A DNA stretch of 64,000 nt from Dromiciops gliroides. Lineage: Eukaryota; Chordata; Mammalia; Microbiotheria; Microbiotheriidae. A program made the translations under genes and the position numbers. Below, in pieces: positions 32,590-44,060 of this stretch (position 1 is the stretch's first letter; each line of letters starts with the position of its first letter). The notes under the pieces are model-generated. The model was not told the DNA's origin. It saw only the letters and a program-made list of their open reading frames with translations, and made no database searches. The stretch spans positions 459,042,330 through 459,106,329 of the forward strand of contig NC_057861.1 in the NCBI RefSeq assembly GCF_019393635.1, given 5' to 3'.

Positions 32590-33222
32590 TTTGGTGATCA
32601 AATAGTCTTCATCTCTGGTCAGGACTTCATTATCTTTTGCTTGGACTTTTATAGTAGACTTCATATTGGTCCCCTGCCTCAAATCTCTCCTCACACCATT
32701 CTACCCTCTAAATATTTGCTTAAGGGATTTTCCTCTGAAGTTGCAGATCTGACCATGTTATTCTACTCAGTAAATTTCACTGGTTTCCAATTGCCCCTAG
32801 GATGAAAACTCCTTTGTTTGGCTTTTAAAACCTTCACAAGCTAGCCCCCATTTACCTTTCCAAATTCATTATATATCACTCCCCTATGCCTATTCTACAA
32901 TGTGAGAATCTAGGCAGACTGGTCTTCTTGCTATTTCTCAGATGTGACAGTCTAACCCCTGACTATGCCTTTGTATTGGCCAGTATTCGTGTCTGGAATA
33001 TACTCCCTCCTCTTCTCTGACTCTTAGAATCGCTTACTTTCTTCAAAACTTGACTCAAGCACCACATTTATATGAAACCTTTCCTGTTCATCCCATATTC
33101 TGTATCTACTTACTATATCTGTGTACATATTGTCTCAGTTCCTTGTGGGCAGAGACTTAAATTTTTGACTTTGTATTCCCAGAACAGTATCTGGCATATA
33201 GTAGATGTTTAATAAATACGTG
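32590..33222 (+). mobile_element. L2 3' region
   Basis: Follows the order of the L2 end: 'cagatctgaccatgttattctactcag', 'ggtttccaattgcccctaggat', 'aaaccttcacaagctagcccc', 'gcaccacatttatatgaaacctttcctg', 'tctggcatatagtagatgtttaataaa'. Uninterrupted by younger elements. Confidence 0.85.
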
Positions 33223-34032
33223 ATTGCCCACAGTTACACAAGTATTAATTGCAAGTGGTAGAAGTCTAAATTCAAATCTAGGCCCTCCCCCCATCCATTA
33301 AACCAGTATTCTTTTCATACTCTCCGTATATTATCATCAATCTGAAATGAACTACTTTAATTTTTCAAACACGTATTTTTTTGGTCAAAAACACTTAATA
33401 GTGTTTTTCATTATGTTTGTTTACTTTTGCATTTGAAGCATTACTGACCTTCATTCATTTTGCCTTGAATCAAGGCATATTAAGGCAATCTGCCCACCCC
33501 CATTCCATCAACATAAGGAAAGCTTTGTAGACATAAGGGGGCCTCTGTCTTCAGTAAATCAAAGGCCCTGTTTATGGAGGCTTTGTAAAGAATGTGAAAT
33601 ACCAAAAGTGTTATTTATCAGAATAGGCTAAGTTCTTCATGAAAATTTATTCCTTTAACTCAAACCCTAATCTGATCATAGAAAAGCAAACTCAGACCAA
33701 GCTTTATGCATGATATAACTCAGAGAAATCAAGCATGATTTGTTGTCTTTATCCATGATATCTTTAAATCTTCTTTGAATGCCAAATGTTTATCTTATTG
33801 GAGGAACATTTGATTACTGGGAAGCTCAAACCACATTTATTTTGTGTGTCTATTGTTTCTCCACATGTAAGTAACTGTAACCTTGTGAAAGATATTTAAT
33901 CCCTCCAACCTCAATTTCCCTAACTGTAAAAGGATTTGCTCGATTGTCTTCATCTAAAATTGTATGATTTTATGTTTCGATAATGCCTTTGGATTGGTGA
34001 TCTTTTTAGTCCCCATGGGTTTAATTATCTTT
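33223..34032. other. Intron 3; one faint MIR, otherwise unassigned
   Basis: About 800 bases. A MIR-like core is visible at 33850-33975 ('cctcaatttccctaactgtaaaagg'); nothing else was recognised. Confidence 0.5.
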
Positions 34033-34215
34033 GAGGCAGCTAGGTGACACAGTGGATAGAGTGATGGGCCTGGAGTCAGAAAGATTTGCATTCAAATGTG
34101 GCCTTAGACACATACTAGCTGTGTGACCCTGGGCAAGTCACTTAACTTTTGTTTACCTCAGTTTCCTTAATTGTAAAATAGGGATAATAACAGCTTCTAC
34201 CTTGAAGGCTGTGAG
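34033..34215 (+). mobile_element. MIR-like CORE-SINE with marsupial head
   Basis: GAGGCAGCTAGGTGACACAG, 'tgtgtgaccctgggcaagtc', 'acctcagtttccttaattg' and 'aaaatagggataataacagc'. Confidence 0.88.
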
Positions 34216-34245
34216 ATTTCTATGACCCCACCTCTCCCTGTCCCA

Positions 34246-35115
34246 TTTCTATTTTCCTCCCCCCACTCCCTTCCCATCTCTAAGGAGATGACTCACTGGT
34301 CCAGTTCATCTCTCTCTAGAGTTCACTCCTGCCAATTGCCTGTCAAACATTTCAGACTGAATGTCTAAGAGAAATCTCAAACGCAACATTGAAAATTCAG
34401 CTTATTCTCTTTCCTCTCAAACTCTCCCTTCTTCAAAGCTTCACTATTTTTGCTGAAGGTACCATCCTTCCGGGTCTCCCAGGTTCACAGCCCCAGACTT
34501 ATTCTGCCTTTGTTGCTCTACCTCATGACACACATTGAATTATTACAGTTTCTGCCTCTCTAACATCTCAGACAATCAACCCCTTTCCCAGACTCAAAAT
34601 AAACTTTAGTTCAGACCCTCATCACCTCTTGCCTAGAGTGTTGCAATGCTCTCCTAAATTGGTCTCCATGCTTCAGGTCTAACCACCTTAGTTCATCCTT
34701 CACATTGCTGTTGCCAAAGTCATTTTCTTTAATTGCATTTCTGACCATGTGGCTTCCTAGCGACTCTGAGATACTTTTATACTCCCCTTCACATACTCTG
34801 TGGTCCAGCCAAAGTGGCCAGCCTACATGCCTGGAAAATAGTCCTCCCTTACCTCCACCTCATAGTGCAGTTGAAAAACCATCTTCTATATGAAGCTTTT
34901 CCCGATTCCCCCAACTGCTAAGTGCCCTTGCTATCAAATGACTTTGTACTTCAATATTTTGTATTTATGATGTAAGTATATATGTATGTATGCACTTGTC
35001 TCCCCCATTAGAATGTGAGTAGGAATTATTTCCTTGTTTGTACTTGTATCTTCAGTGCCTAGTATATATAGTACCTGGGTCACAGAAGTTGCTTAATAAA
35101 TGCTTGTTGATTCAT
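34246..35115 (+). mobile_element. Long L2 3' region
   Basis: About 870 bases of degenerate L2 ORF2 end and 3' UTR: 'agaccctcatcacctcttgcc', 'gaccatgtggcttcc', 'tatgaagcttttcccgattcc', 'ccccattagaatgtgag', 'taataaatgcttgttgattc'. Confidence 0.85.
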
Positions 35116-35167
35116 AGGTGGATTTTTGAACTTTTTAATGTTCATTCTGCTGTATGTATGAAGACCA

Positions 35168-35957
35168 TTCCTTTAGCAAGCATTATTAAGTGACTTCTGT
35201 GTCCCAGGCACTGTGCTAGGTGCCAGGGATACACAGACAAAATGAAAACCAGCCCATGTCCTTGAGAAACATATTCTTATGTCCTTGTGGGAGGGAAATG
35301 GCTATACCATTTATATGGCTAAGTAAATGTGAGATCACATGAAGAGGCAGAGAACAGTAACAGGAAAGCCTTCCCAAAGGATATACCACCTAAATTAAGC
35401 TTGAAGGAAGCTAAGTGTTCTCAGAGGTGAAGGGAAAAAAGGAAGTTCCTCCCAGCTTTGGACAACAGCCTCTGCATGGAAGCAAGAGGCAGGATGCAGA
35501 GACTAGAAATCAGCAGGGATCCATGCTCAAACATCAGAAAGAAGGAGCTTCTGTGATGAACCAAAGTCAAAGATGTCATCAGGGACATGGCAATGAGAGA
35601 GATATGGGTAGATTCACTCCTCAAGTGCTGCATTTGCCATGTCAGGAAGAAGCAAAGAGGGTCCCCAACACATTGAGGGGACTCCCTATGGCAAATCAAT
35701 GGGAGGACATGCACAAGAATCACACAGGATGAGCAGACATGGGTGGTATCTACATGGATGGAAGAAACATCCAAATCAATCAGATTTTAGATCTAATTGA
35801 ACATTTTTTTTTTTTGCATGGATGGTTTGGAGAAGGGAAAGACTGCAAGTAGGGAGATCATTCATGAGACTATTGGCAGGAGAGAGGTGATGGAGAGTGG
35901 AAAGAAGCAGATGGATGTGAGGAATACTGTCAACTGATGGGTAGTGGTGGTGGTGGT

Positions 35958-36006
<49 letters not shown>

Positions 36007-36040
36007 TAGAGTGAAGAGTTGAGGATGATCAGTAGGACAA
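35168..36040 (-). mobile_element. L2-type LINE, minus strand, with unassigned insert
   Basis: The plus strand reads the reversed L2 end ('gtcccaggcactgtgctagg', 'gccagggatacacagac') and later degenerate L2 text (35806-35930 and 36010-36040). The middle, about 35430-35800, is different and not placed; it holds the overlapping open frames 35415-35732 (+) and 35421-35774 (-), neither of which I recognise. Confidence 0.6.
35943..36005. repeat. (GGT)n(GT)n microsatellite
   Basis: About six GGT units followed by more than twenty GT units. Confidence 0.97.
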
Positions 36041-36589
36041 TTCTTGACTTTTTTCCCCCAGTAATAAGAATTGTTCTGGGTTTTTATTACCTGTCTTCCT
36101 TGTTATCACTGAAGCAGTTCAGTCAGTTTAGGGAGACAGTTTGTATTTGTGAAACAGAACAAAATTAGCTATCTAAAATGAGATCAAAACCATTATGCTT
36201 ATCTTATTAGCAAATGTACTCTAATTAGTGGTAACCAAGGAGACATGTAGTATGTTTATAAATCTGGGAATTCTCTTTTTTTGAATAAAATGTATTTATA
36301 TTCCTATAGTTTTAAAAGTTGAAGTAAAGAAATTTTTTAAAATGATTACCTTTTTTCTCTGTGCTTTTGAATCTGGGTAGGGCATAATGAATAAAATAAT
36401 TAGATAAATGGGTGCATAGGTTGTATAAAATTTATAAGGAGAATGAAAATTCTGAGGATTAGTGATTTTGGTCTTTTCAGTTAATTTTGAACATTAAGGA
36501 TTCTGTTAATAGGGTACAAAACCCAATCAAAACTTTGTGAAGCAATTTAAATAATTTATTGAAGCTAAAACTTTTTTTTTCAGTTAAAT
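36041..36589. other. Intron 3, no recognised feature
   Basis: About 550 AT-rich bases; nothing identified. Confidence 0.4.
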
Positions 36590-36965
36590 GACTGTTCTCT
36601 CTTCTGGAGGTTCCTTGAAAGCAGGGGCTTTTGCCTTTCTTTGCATCACAACACAGTGCCTTAGAAATCCTGTTCTCGTTGAGTCATTTCAGTCATGTCA
36701 GCCTCTCTGTGACTCCATTTGGGGTTTTCTTGGCAAAATACTAGAAGAGTGGTTTGCCATTTCTTTCTATGGCTTATTTTACATATGAGAAACTGAGGCA
36801 AATGGTAAAGTGACCTGCCAGGATCACACAACTAGTAAGTGTTTGAAGCTGGATTTTACCTCAGTTCTTCCTGACTCCAGGGCTGGATTCTATCTACTGG
36901 TTCACCTAGCTGCCCCACTTGACACATAGTAGCTGATTAATAAATGTTTGTTGACTGACTAGTCA
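36590..36965 (+). mobile_element. L2 tail split by a Mar1-like SINE
   Basis: 36590-36677 ('ggaggttccttgaaagcaggggc', 'cacaacacagtgcc') and 36917-36965 ('cttgacacatagtagctgattaataaatgtttgttgactgac') join into one L2 end. Confidence 0.85.
36678..36916 (-). mobile_element. Mar1-like long marsupial SINE
   Basis: Reversed tail, 'ggggttttcttggcaaaatac', 'tgaggcaaatggtaaagtgacc', ending CACCTAGCTGCCCC. Confidence 0.93.
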
Positions 36966-37404
36966 AAATGCTGATAATGAAATAAATGAAACTTACTTAT
37001 CTTCTTTAATAATTGTCCAGTATAAATTATTATTCTCTTGTTCAAGATTATATCAGGGACTATCATACTTAAAAGTAGATTTCTACATTTCATAATTCTC
37101 TGGCTGTTGCCTCAATTATTAGTGAAAATAACTACTCACCTAACAAAAAAATTATTTTGTGTTCTTAACTTCAGATTGTTTTTCTTTCTATTTATATTAA
37201 TTTATCCTGGGATCTTTTCTGTTCTCATTACTTAAAAAAACGTCACAGTTGCAGATCTAGTGTGTTTCATGACTCCCTGGGATGCTGGTATGAATCATAA
37301 TTTGTTGTTTAATTGCTTATGGTGAAGCCAGCTCATTGGTTTTAGCCATTTAGACACATGCTTGTTTCATTCCAATGTTTTCTGATTCAAATTTATTCCC
37401 TCAG
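36966..37404. other. Intron 3 end, no recognised feature
   Basis: About 440 AT-rich bases ahead of the exon 4 acceptor (TCCCTCAG). Confidence 0.4.
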
Positions 37405-37559
37405 AAGAATTGCCCTGTACTTGCCCACTGTGTACCTCAGATAGAGGAAACTGTGTCACTTCTTCTGAAGGGATCCAACTTGCAAAAGAACTAGGGGCCA
37501 CCTACCTTGAACTACACAGCCTCAATGACTTCTATGTTGGGAAATACTTTGGGGGTGTG
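37405..37559 (+). CDS. RHOBTB3: RHOBTB3 exon 4: end of the Rho-like domain
   Basis: 155 nt with one base carried over from exon 3 make 52 codons (residues 142-193). Acceptor CCCTCAG|AAG, donor GTG|GTAAGT, leaving in phase 0. The sequence reads EELPCTCPLCTSDRGNC, then GIQLAKELGATYLELHSLNDFYVGKYFGGV. It contains a CxCxxC cysteine cluster and the AKELGATYLELHS helix-strand that in Rho proteins forms the end of the G domain. Only a few residues differ from the human protein as I recall it. Intron 4 (37560-53347, 15.8 kb) is the largest in the window and the most repeat-laden. Confidence 0.96.
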
Positions 37560-38850
37560 GTAAGTAGAAGTTCTTTTGATATGATGAGTTTTGATAGATG
37601 AGCTATTTTCCTAAAATGTCATCTAAAGTCTTAATATTTACTTTGGGATAAACATGTATGTAATAAAAACATTGACTAATAAGACCTGAGTAGACATTTT
37701 ATTAGACTGAAATGAGAAGGAATTTTTGTTTTTCTTAATATGACTTGTCTTCCATACTTAGAACTTTTCAGACTATTTAGATGGTGTATTATTGGCTGTT
37801 ATGTTAAAAAAAATTTATACAAATTGCGGTATTGTCAATCTGCTGACTGTTGATACTATCTATAGGCCTGGGGCTATCTATTGTTATCTGGCTTTCAAAG
37901 GAAAAGTTTTCATGTACTTTTAGAAAGATTTCATAACACCCACTATCCTGGTGGCCTCCTCACTATTCAGATCAACAGTATTAGGGAGTTAGGATTCTAC
38001 AACTCCTAATCCAATTAGCTATTATTCTGAGTGCCTCAATTCTTCACAACAGTGGGGAACTAAAGAGAGCCTGCTAAACTAATTGAACACATAGAAAGTT
38101 ATAGTCAAATGTCTTGAATCCCTTGTGCTACTCAGACATAATAAGTATTGTATTAATTTTGTCTGCATATAGTTATATAATAAAGTTTCCAAAATTAAAA
38201 AATGTAAGATGTAACTTTAAAATATCACCACTAAATAAATCTACATCTGTGACTTTGTCACTGAAAATGAATTTCAAACTGTAATGGATATGTTACAGTT
38301 TATTACTTAAATAAACTTCACATGATGTACCTGGTTACTTGTATTCTTTGAGGGTTCTCTTCTGGATACCCTTTCTATCCTCTGCTTGCTTTTCCATTTC
38401 TAAATTTGTGAATATATTTTCCTTTCTTATAGTCATTGACAATGTGTATGCTGTCCTTCTGGTTCTTATTTGCTTACTTTGCATATAAATCTTTCCAGTT
38501 TTTTCTAAAAATACTTATAGCTGCCTCATTTACTCCAGAGCCTAAGTGTCAAACACTCTTAGCTCACTGCCCAAACCAGATTAAAATGTATTTGGGAAAT
38601 ATTAGAAAAATAAATGAAAGTACAGCAGAATGTAGATAATGTTAATAAATATTAATGTGTAGTTTTCTAAGTCAATGTGCAAACCCTCACGGATCTTTAT
38701 ATATGTTTAATTGCCACCTTTTATTCCATGTTGACATCATTGTTCTAAAGTAACTAACCCACTTAGCATCCCAACAAGTACCTGTGTCTTATCAAATAAA
38801 AATCTGTTGAAAATTGATTTTAATCTAACTCAGTAATGAAAAGGTATCTT
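37560..38850. other. Intron 4 start, no recognised feature
   Basis: About 1.3 kb of AT-rich sequence with no gene or clear repeat. Confidence 0.45.
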
Positions 38851-38908
38851 TATTAGCCCAGTGCCTTGCGTACTATATGCTCAATAAATGTTTGTTGAAT
38901 GGATGATG
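38851..38908 (+). mobile_element. L2 tail fragment
   Basis: 'gcccagtgccttgcgtactatatgctcaataaatgtttgttgaatgga' is the extreme end of an L2. Confidence 0.8.
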
Positions 38909-39140
38909 CTTATTGAAAATACACAGATATTTCTGAGTTCTCAGAAAATACTCATAATAACAGATATATACTGTTATTATGAAACTTCATGAGAAGCTTG
39001 TACTTGAGTCTGATGTGCTGTTGGTGAATTGTAATTTAAGGAAAAATGATATCTTAAAATTATATTTGTTTTCTAGTAAAAAAAATTATATATAGGATGT
39101 CCATTTATCCAGGGAGCTAGTCACATATTTTGCATTTATG

Positions 39141-39385
39141 TTGTTGTTCGGTTGTGTCCAACTCTCCATGACCCCATTTGCAGTTTTCTTGGCAGAGCTA
39201 CTGGAGTGGTTTGCCATTTCCTTCTCCAGCTCATTTTACAGATGAGGGACTGAGGCAAACAGGGTTAAGTGACTTGCCTAGGGTCACACAGCTACTAAGT
39301 GTCTGAGGCCAGATTGGAACTCAGGAAGATGAGTCTTTCTGACTACAGGCTTGGCACTCTATCCACAGTGCCCCCTAGCTGCCCC
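39141..39385 (-). mobile_element. Mar1-like long marsupial SINE with target duplication
   Basis: Full reversed copy from GTTGTTCGGTTGTGTCC to CCTAGCTGCCCC. TGCATTTAT flanks it on both sides (39131-39139, 39389-39397). Confidence 0.95.
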
Positions 39386-39541
39386 ATCTGCATTTATATC
39401 AAGTCTCAATCTACCTCTCTGCAGCTTCCATTCATTGTTCCTGTTCCTTTTTCTGGGACCAGAATTAATTTAATCCCTTTTTCATATGTCAGCCCTTCAG
39501 TAGCTTTATATTCTCCCCAAAGCTTCTCTTTTTTTTTTTTT

Positions 39542-39676
39542 GTGGGGCAGTGGGGGTTAAGTGACTTGCCCAGGGTCATGCAGCTAGTAAGTGTCAAGTG
39601 TCTGAGGCCGGATTTGAAGTCAGGTCCTCCTGAATCCAGGGCCAGTGCTTTATCCACTGCGCCACCTAGCCACCCC
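39542..39676 (-). mobile_element. Short marsupial SINE, subfamily B, with target duplication
   Basis: B-type minus copy. CCAAAGCTTCTCTT is repeated at 39527-39540 and 39677-39690. Confidence 0.96.
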
Positions 39677-39994
39677 CCAAAGCTTCTCTTCTACAAGTTA
39701 AACAGCTTCAGTTTCTTTTATGGATTCTCTTATGACATGATCTCTAGTCTCCTTACCATTCTGGTGAGTCTCCTCTGGATGTATGTCAACTTGTCAGTGT
39801 TCTTCCTAGGATGTGATTCTCAGAACTGAATATAATATTCTAGATATGGTTTGATTAGGGAAGAGTGCAGTGGGATTGCCACCTCCCTTGTTTTGGATAC
39901 TTTGCTCTATGCAACCTAATATTGCATTAGCTTTGTTGACCACTATATCATCCTGTTGACTCTTAAGACCTATGAATCTTTTTTTTTTTTTTTA

Positions 39995-40128
39995 GTGAGG
40001 CAATTGGGGTCAAGTGACTTGCCCAGGGTCACACAGCTAGTAAGTGTTAAGTGTCTGAGGCCGGAATTGAACTCAGGTACTCCTGACTCCAGGGCTGGTG
40101 CTCTATCCACTGTGCCACCTAGCTGCCC
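39995..40128 (-). mobile_element. Short marsupial SINE, subfamily A, with target duplication
   Basis: A-type minus copy. TGAATCTTT on both sides. Confidence 0.95.
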
Positions 40129-40293
40129 TGAATCTTTCTTATGTGAATTCTTAAATCATGTTTCCCACATTTTGCTTTTCCCAGTTTGATTTTTTAAAGC
40201 CAAATGCAGAATTTTTATTTATTCTTATTATATTTCATCTTATTTGACTTGGCCTATTATTCTATCCTGCCAAGATCTTTTGTTTGTTTTTTT

Positions 40294-40428
40294 GTGAGGC
40301 AAGTGGGGTTAAGTGACTTGCCCAGGGTCACACAGCTAGTAAGTGTTAAGTGTCTGAGGCCAGATTTGAACTCAGGTCCTCCTGACTCCAGGGCCAGTAC
40401 TCTATCCACTGCACCACCTAGCTGCCCC
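40294..40428 (-). mobile_element. Short marsupial SINE, subfamily A, with target duplication
   Basis: A-type minus copy. TGCCAAGATCTTTT at 40268-40281 and 40429-40442. Confidence 0.97.
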
Positions 40429-40715
40429 TGCCAAGATCTTTTTGGAAACTTACTCTAATCCCTCCCAGCTTTGTGGCATCTATAAATTTGATAAGCATGC
40501 CATTTCTGCTTCATTCAATCATAAAATGTGGACAGAACCAAAAACCAATAAATTTCTTGAGTGCTCCATAAAAATTATCCTCCATTCAAGTCAACAATAT
40601 CCAAAACAGAACTCAATCATTGCCCCTCAATTCAATTACATTCAATACAAAACTTTTAAAAATCATGTGACAAATTTGAAACAGTCTCTGCCCTCAAGGA
40701 ACTTACATCCTACTT

Positions 40716-40929
40716 ATTGTTCAGTCCTTTCAGATGCTTTGTGACCCTATTTGAGGTTTTCTTAGCTAAGATCCTAGAGTGTTTTGTTATTTCCTTCCCC
40801 AGCTCATTTGGCAGATGAGGAACTCAGGAAAATAAGGATTAAGTGAGTTGCCCAGGGTCACAGAGCTAGTTTCTCAGGCTGAATTCCAAGCCCAGTGCTT
40901 TTTCTACTGGCTTTCTAGCTAGCTGCCCC
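40716..40929 (-). mobile_element. Mar1-like SINE, diverged
   Basis: Reversed tail 'attgttcagtcctttcagatgctttgtgacc', then GCCCAGGGTCACAGAGCTAG and AGCTAGCTGCCCC. Confidence 0.9.
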
Positions 40930-40931
40930 AT

Positions 40932-41160
40932 TCTACTTCAATTCTTCCTGACTCCCTTCTTTCTGTTGAGGGTACCACTAACCTTCCAGTCACCCAAGTT
41001 CACTGCCTGAGAGTCAGACTAGATTCTTCACTCTACCTCATCCCCTTATATCTAATCAGTTGCCAAGGTTTACTGATTTTACCTCCAAACTTTTCTTGCA
41101 TTCATCTACATCATTCCACTTACATGGCCCCCTCCCTAGTTTATATCCTCATAACCTTTC
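40932..41160 (+). mobile_element. L2 fragment
   Basis: 'accttccagtcacccaagttcactgcctgagagtcagactagattcttcactc', 'ctaatcagttgccaaggtttactgattttacctcc' follow degenerate L2 ORF2-end text. Confidence 0.7.
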
Positions 41161-42229
41161 TCCTTGGACAATGTGATATACAAATGTGGGGACCTCTACC
41201 CTTTTCCCCATTTTGCCCTTTTCCAGTCCAGCAACAATTATCCACTCTTCATTATCTTTAATGGGTTACTTAGAGGTGATATGGGTATAGGTAAGTATCT
41301 GTGGAATGGTTACACAGATGAAAATTCAGCTAAGGGATTTTAATTATCTCAGAGTGCAATTAACTTAGCTAGCTGCCAGATAGTGGTCTACTTGAACTGT
41401 TATGGCTATGTTATATATATATTGGTAGTCATATCTTAGCAGTAATGACATTCTGAATAACCTTGGGCAATTTCCTTCCAGGTTCTTATCTAGGCTGGAA
41501 GGTAAAATATTGACCAAGTATTATATTTGAAATATACTATTTATATTTTGGCTTACTGTCCTCTTATTTTAGAGATATTTCACTGTTTTAAGTCTCTTTC
41601 CTTGGTACCCGTCAATTCAGATACTTAGTATGTTGTTATCACAGAACCATAGTCAGAATTAAGATGCAGAGAGAGAATAGAAATTCTCCCTGTTGTACCC
41701 ATTTCTTCCCAAGTCTTTGGAGCAGATGAAACACCTGCATACACACCATGCATGCTTTCCCAGCATGCATACCTGTAGTGCTTAAAAGAATGGGGGAAGG
41801 ATATCCATCTCGGGCTCATTGATTAAAGGAAAGGAGAGCTGAAATGCCTTGTCCTCACTGGTCTGGTAATGAATGAGAGACATGAGTTAGTGAACCTCAG
41901 CTGGTTGGGAGTGATACCAGTCATGGCTTCATTGTTACTCAGGTCAGCCCTCAGCTGCTCCAGTGTCCTGTTTTGCCTGTTCATGCTTTGTGGGGCCAGT
42001 AAAGAAAGAGCAGCCGGTGTTCTTTTATCCCCTTTTGTGGCAACTTGTTGCTGAGAGGCTTTTCACAACTCCACAGAGTGGGCAGGTCTGTTCATTTTCC
42101 ACAGCTAGGATTTGAGTATTTGCCCCACCACTCGTTCTCTGTGAATCCTTTTCCTTGGGCCTTAAGGATTCCCATTGACTAAAATGTCAGGCAGTATTCT
42201 CTCTGACTACCCTTTGGAGTGTTCTATCT
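41161..42229. other. Intron 4, no recognised feature
   Basis: About 1.07 kb; nothing identified. Confidence 0.4.
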
Positions 42230-43260
42230 CACTGTTTCACATCTCTCTCATCTCCCATCCATCCCCTGCAGCCCTGCCAAATAGATACTTCTAAAACAAG
42301 TCCAAGCATGTCAATTCCATGTTTTAGAGTTTCAATGACTCTTTGTTGCCTCCAGGGTAAAACAGAAATTCTTCTTTGGCAGTTAAAAGTTCACAATTGG
42401 ACTTCAGCCTATCTTTCTGGACTTGTTTCATTTTATTCCCACATTCCCTCTACATTCTAGCCAAACTGGTCCATATAAAACATTCATCTTTGGCTCCTGT
42501 GCCTTGGCACAAGCTGCCCCCCCCCCAATACCTGTTTTACTCTTGTCTCTCAGAATTTAGCACACTTCAAAAAGTTTAGCTCAGATACTTCCTACACTGG
42601 TCCTTTCCTGATGTTCAGAGTTGTTAGTACTTTTCCTCCACAGCCAATTTTTTGGGTATTTCTCTTGCATACATTTTTTGTTTTCTTATTTGCATTTGTG
42701 TAATTTAAGATTCTAAATGTGGGTTCTAATCTGTTCCCCCAGTCTTGGGGTAAACTGACTAAAATCACTGATAAAACAAGTTTAGGTTTTTAAGGGTTTA
42801 TTGAAAGATAGAGAAAGATTGAGAACAGAATTCCAACAGCCTGACATTCCTATCTTTCCTCAAATTTCCTGTGAAGTCCTCTGCTGCCACCACCACCATC
42901 AAGTCAGGAACCCAAAAGAGACAGACCTCTCCATGCAGGCCCTCCTTCCTCCTTCCTGTCCCCTCCCAGAAAATGGGAGGCTCCTCAAGTTGATTGGCTG
43001 GTAGTCTTGGTGGACAGTACCCATGCGCAAATGTTACTTCCTCATGCCAAGGAAAAGCTGCATGGCCTTGCCCTCTGAGGCATTCTCCTCATGGTGGAGC
43101 TTTCCTACAGTAAGTCTCCAGTAGGGGGCGTCATTCCAATCATTACACATTCATGTTATATCCCACATGTCCCTCCCTCTTGGAGTCAGAGACTAATTTT
43201 TGTCTCTGAATTTACAGTACTTATCCCAATGTTTTACATTGAGTATAAGCTGCTTTTGAA
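42230..43260 (+). mobile_element. L2 3' region split by an LTR
   Basis: 42230-42717 follows L2 text ('agtttcaatgactctttgttgcctccagggtaaaa', 'ccaaactggtccatataaaacattc'). After the LTR, 43168-43260 continues in the same sense ('gagtcagagactaatttttgtctctgaatttacagtacttatccc'). Confidence 0.7.
42718..43167 (-). mobile_element. Solitary endogenous-retrovirus LTR
   Basis: 450 bp with matching ends TGTGGG..CCCACA. Read on the minus strand it has an upstream region, a polyadenylation signal AATAAA (plus strand TTTATT near 42799) about 60 bases before the end and a short terminal part. It interrupts an L2 copy. No internal viral region is beside it. The target duplication is not legible, so the insertion is old. 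Confidence 0.75.
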
Positions 43261-43715
43261 TACACCATCTATGCTGTGGCCTACATCTGTCCTTATGAAC
43301 ATATGTTCATAAGCTTGGCATGAGATAGACTGTGTCAGAGGCTTTGCTACAATTTGCCACATTCCCTTTACCTACTTGCCCAGTAACTTTGTTACAATAT
43401 TTTAGGATCATAGATTTATAGGAAATAAAAGGAAAAACTTTTAGTGTGTCATGGCTTGTTTTTGATGAAGTTGTGATGACTCTTAGTAATCCATTTCTCT
43501 ATATAAATGCTTACACACCATCTCTTTAATAATATGTTTCAGATTTTTGCCACAAGTCCAAGTCAGACTCACAGATTTGTAATTAGTAACCTCTACCCTT
43601 TTCCCTTTTTTGAAAACCATTACACTGTTTGCTCTTCTTCAGACTAGAAGCAACTATCCAACTCTCCAAGATTTTTCAGAGGTCATTGACTGGATCAGTA
43701 ATTGTGTTCATTTCA

Positions 43716-44060
43716 GTACAAAAAGCTCTTATTAAATTCTTACTATGTGCAAGCATCATAGAGGCAGCCCGGTGGTACAGAGGGTATAAGCACTGGACTT
43801 GGACTCAGGAAGACTTGAGTTCAAATTTTGCCTTGGATCTTAGCTATATGACCCTGGGCAAGTCATATAATCTCCTCCAGGACTCGGTTTTCATTTTGAA
43901 GATCAAATGAGGTAACATCTAACCTTAAAGCCTGTATAAATGCAAGCTGTCATTACTATGTGGTAGTGTTCTAGGTGCTGGGCATACAGAGATAAAACCA
44001 ACCAACCAAACCCTAACATTCTTGTCCCCAGGGAGTTTACATTCTACTGTCATTTAAAGA
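43716..44060 (-). mobile_element. L2 end split by a MIR-like SINE
   Basis: 'cttactatgtgcaagc' on the left and 'ctatgtggtagtgttctaggtgctgggcatacagag', 'ccccagggagtttacattctac' on the right are the reversed L2 end. TTACTATGTG repeats at the joints. Confidence 0.75.
43761..43950 (+). mobile_element. MIR-like CORE-SINE
   Basis: GAGGCAGCCCGGTGGTACAG, 'ctcaggaagacttgagttcaaat', ATGACCCTGGGCAAGTCA and 'gatcaaatgaggtaacatc'. Confidence 0.88.

Larger units (their letters stand above)
39398..40714 (-). mobile_element. Ancient CR1/L3-type LINE, cut by three SINEs
   Basis: After removing the SINEs at 39542, 39995 and 40294, the plus strand reads as the reverse complement of a CR1/L3 element: 'ctagatatggtttgattagggaagagtgcagtgggattgccacctcccttg', 'attgcattagctttgttgacc', 'atttcatcttatttgacttggcc', 'gccaagatctttttgg', 'cctcccagctttgtggcatctataaatttgataagcatgcc'. 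It is very old and has no coding potential. Confidence 0.8.

Noticed and set aside
39406-39829. Many 60-110 codon frames with the recurring text RQLGLSDLPRVTQLVSVKCL or MGQLGGAVDKAPALDSG
   Set aside because: These are translations of the short SINE in its two orientations, not genes.
42718-43167. CpG-poor promoter or gene end from the AATAAA and TATA-like motifs
   Set aside because: The ends and order of signals fit an LTR, with L2 text on both sides.
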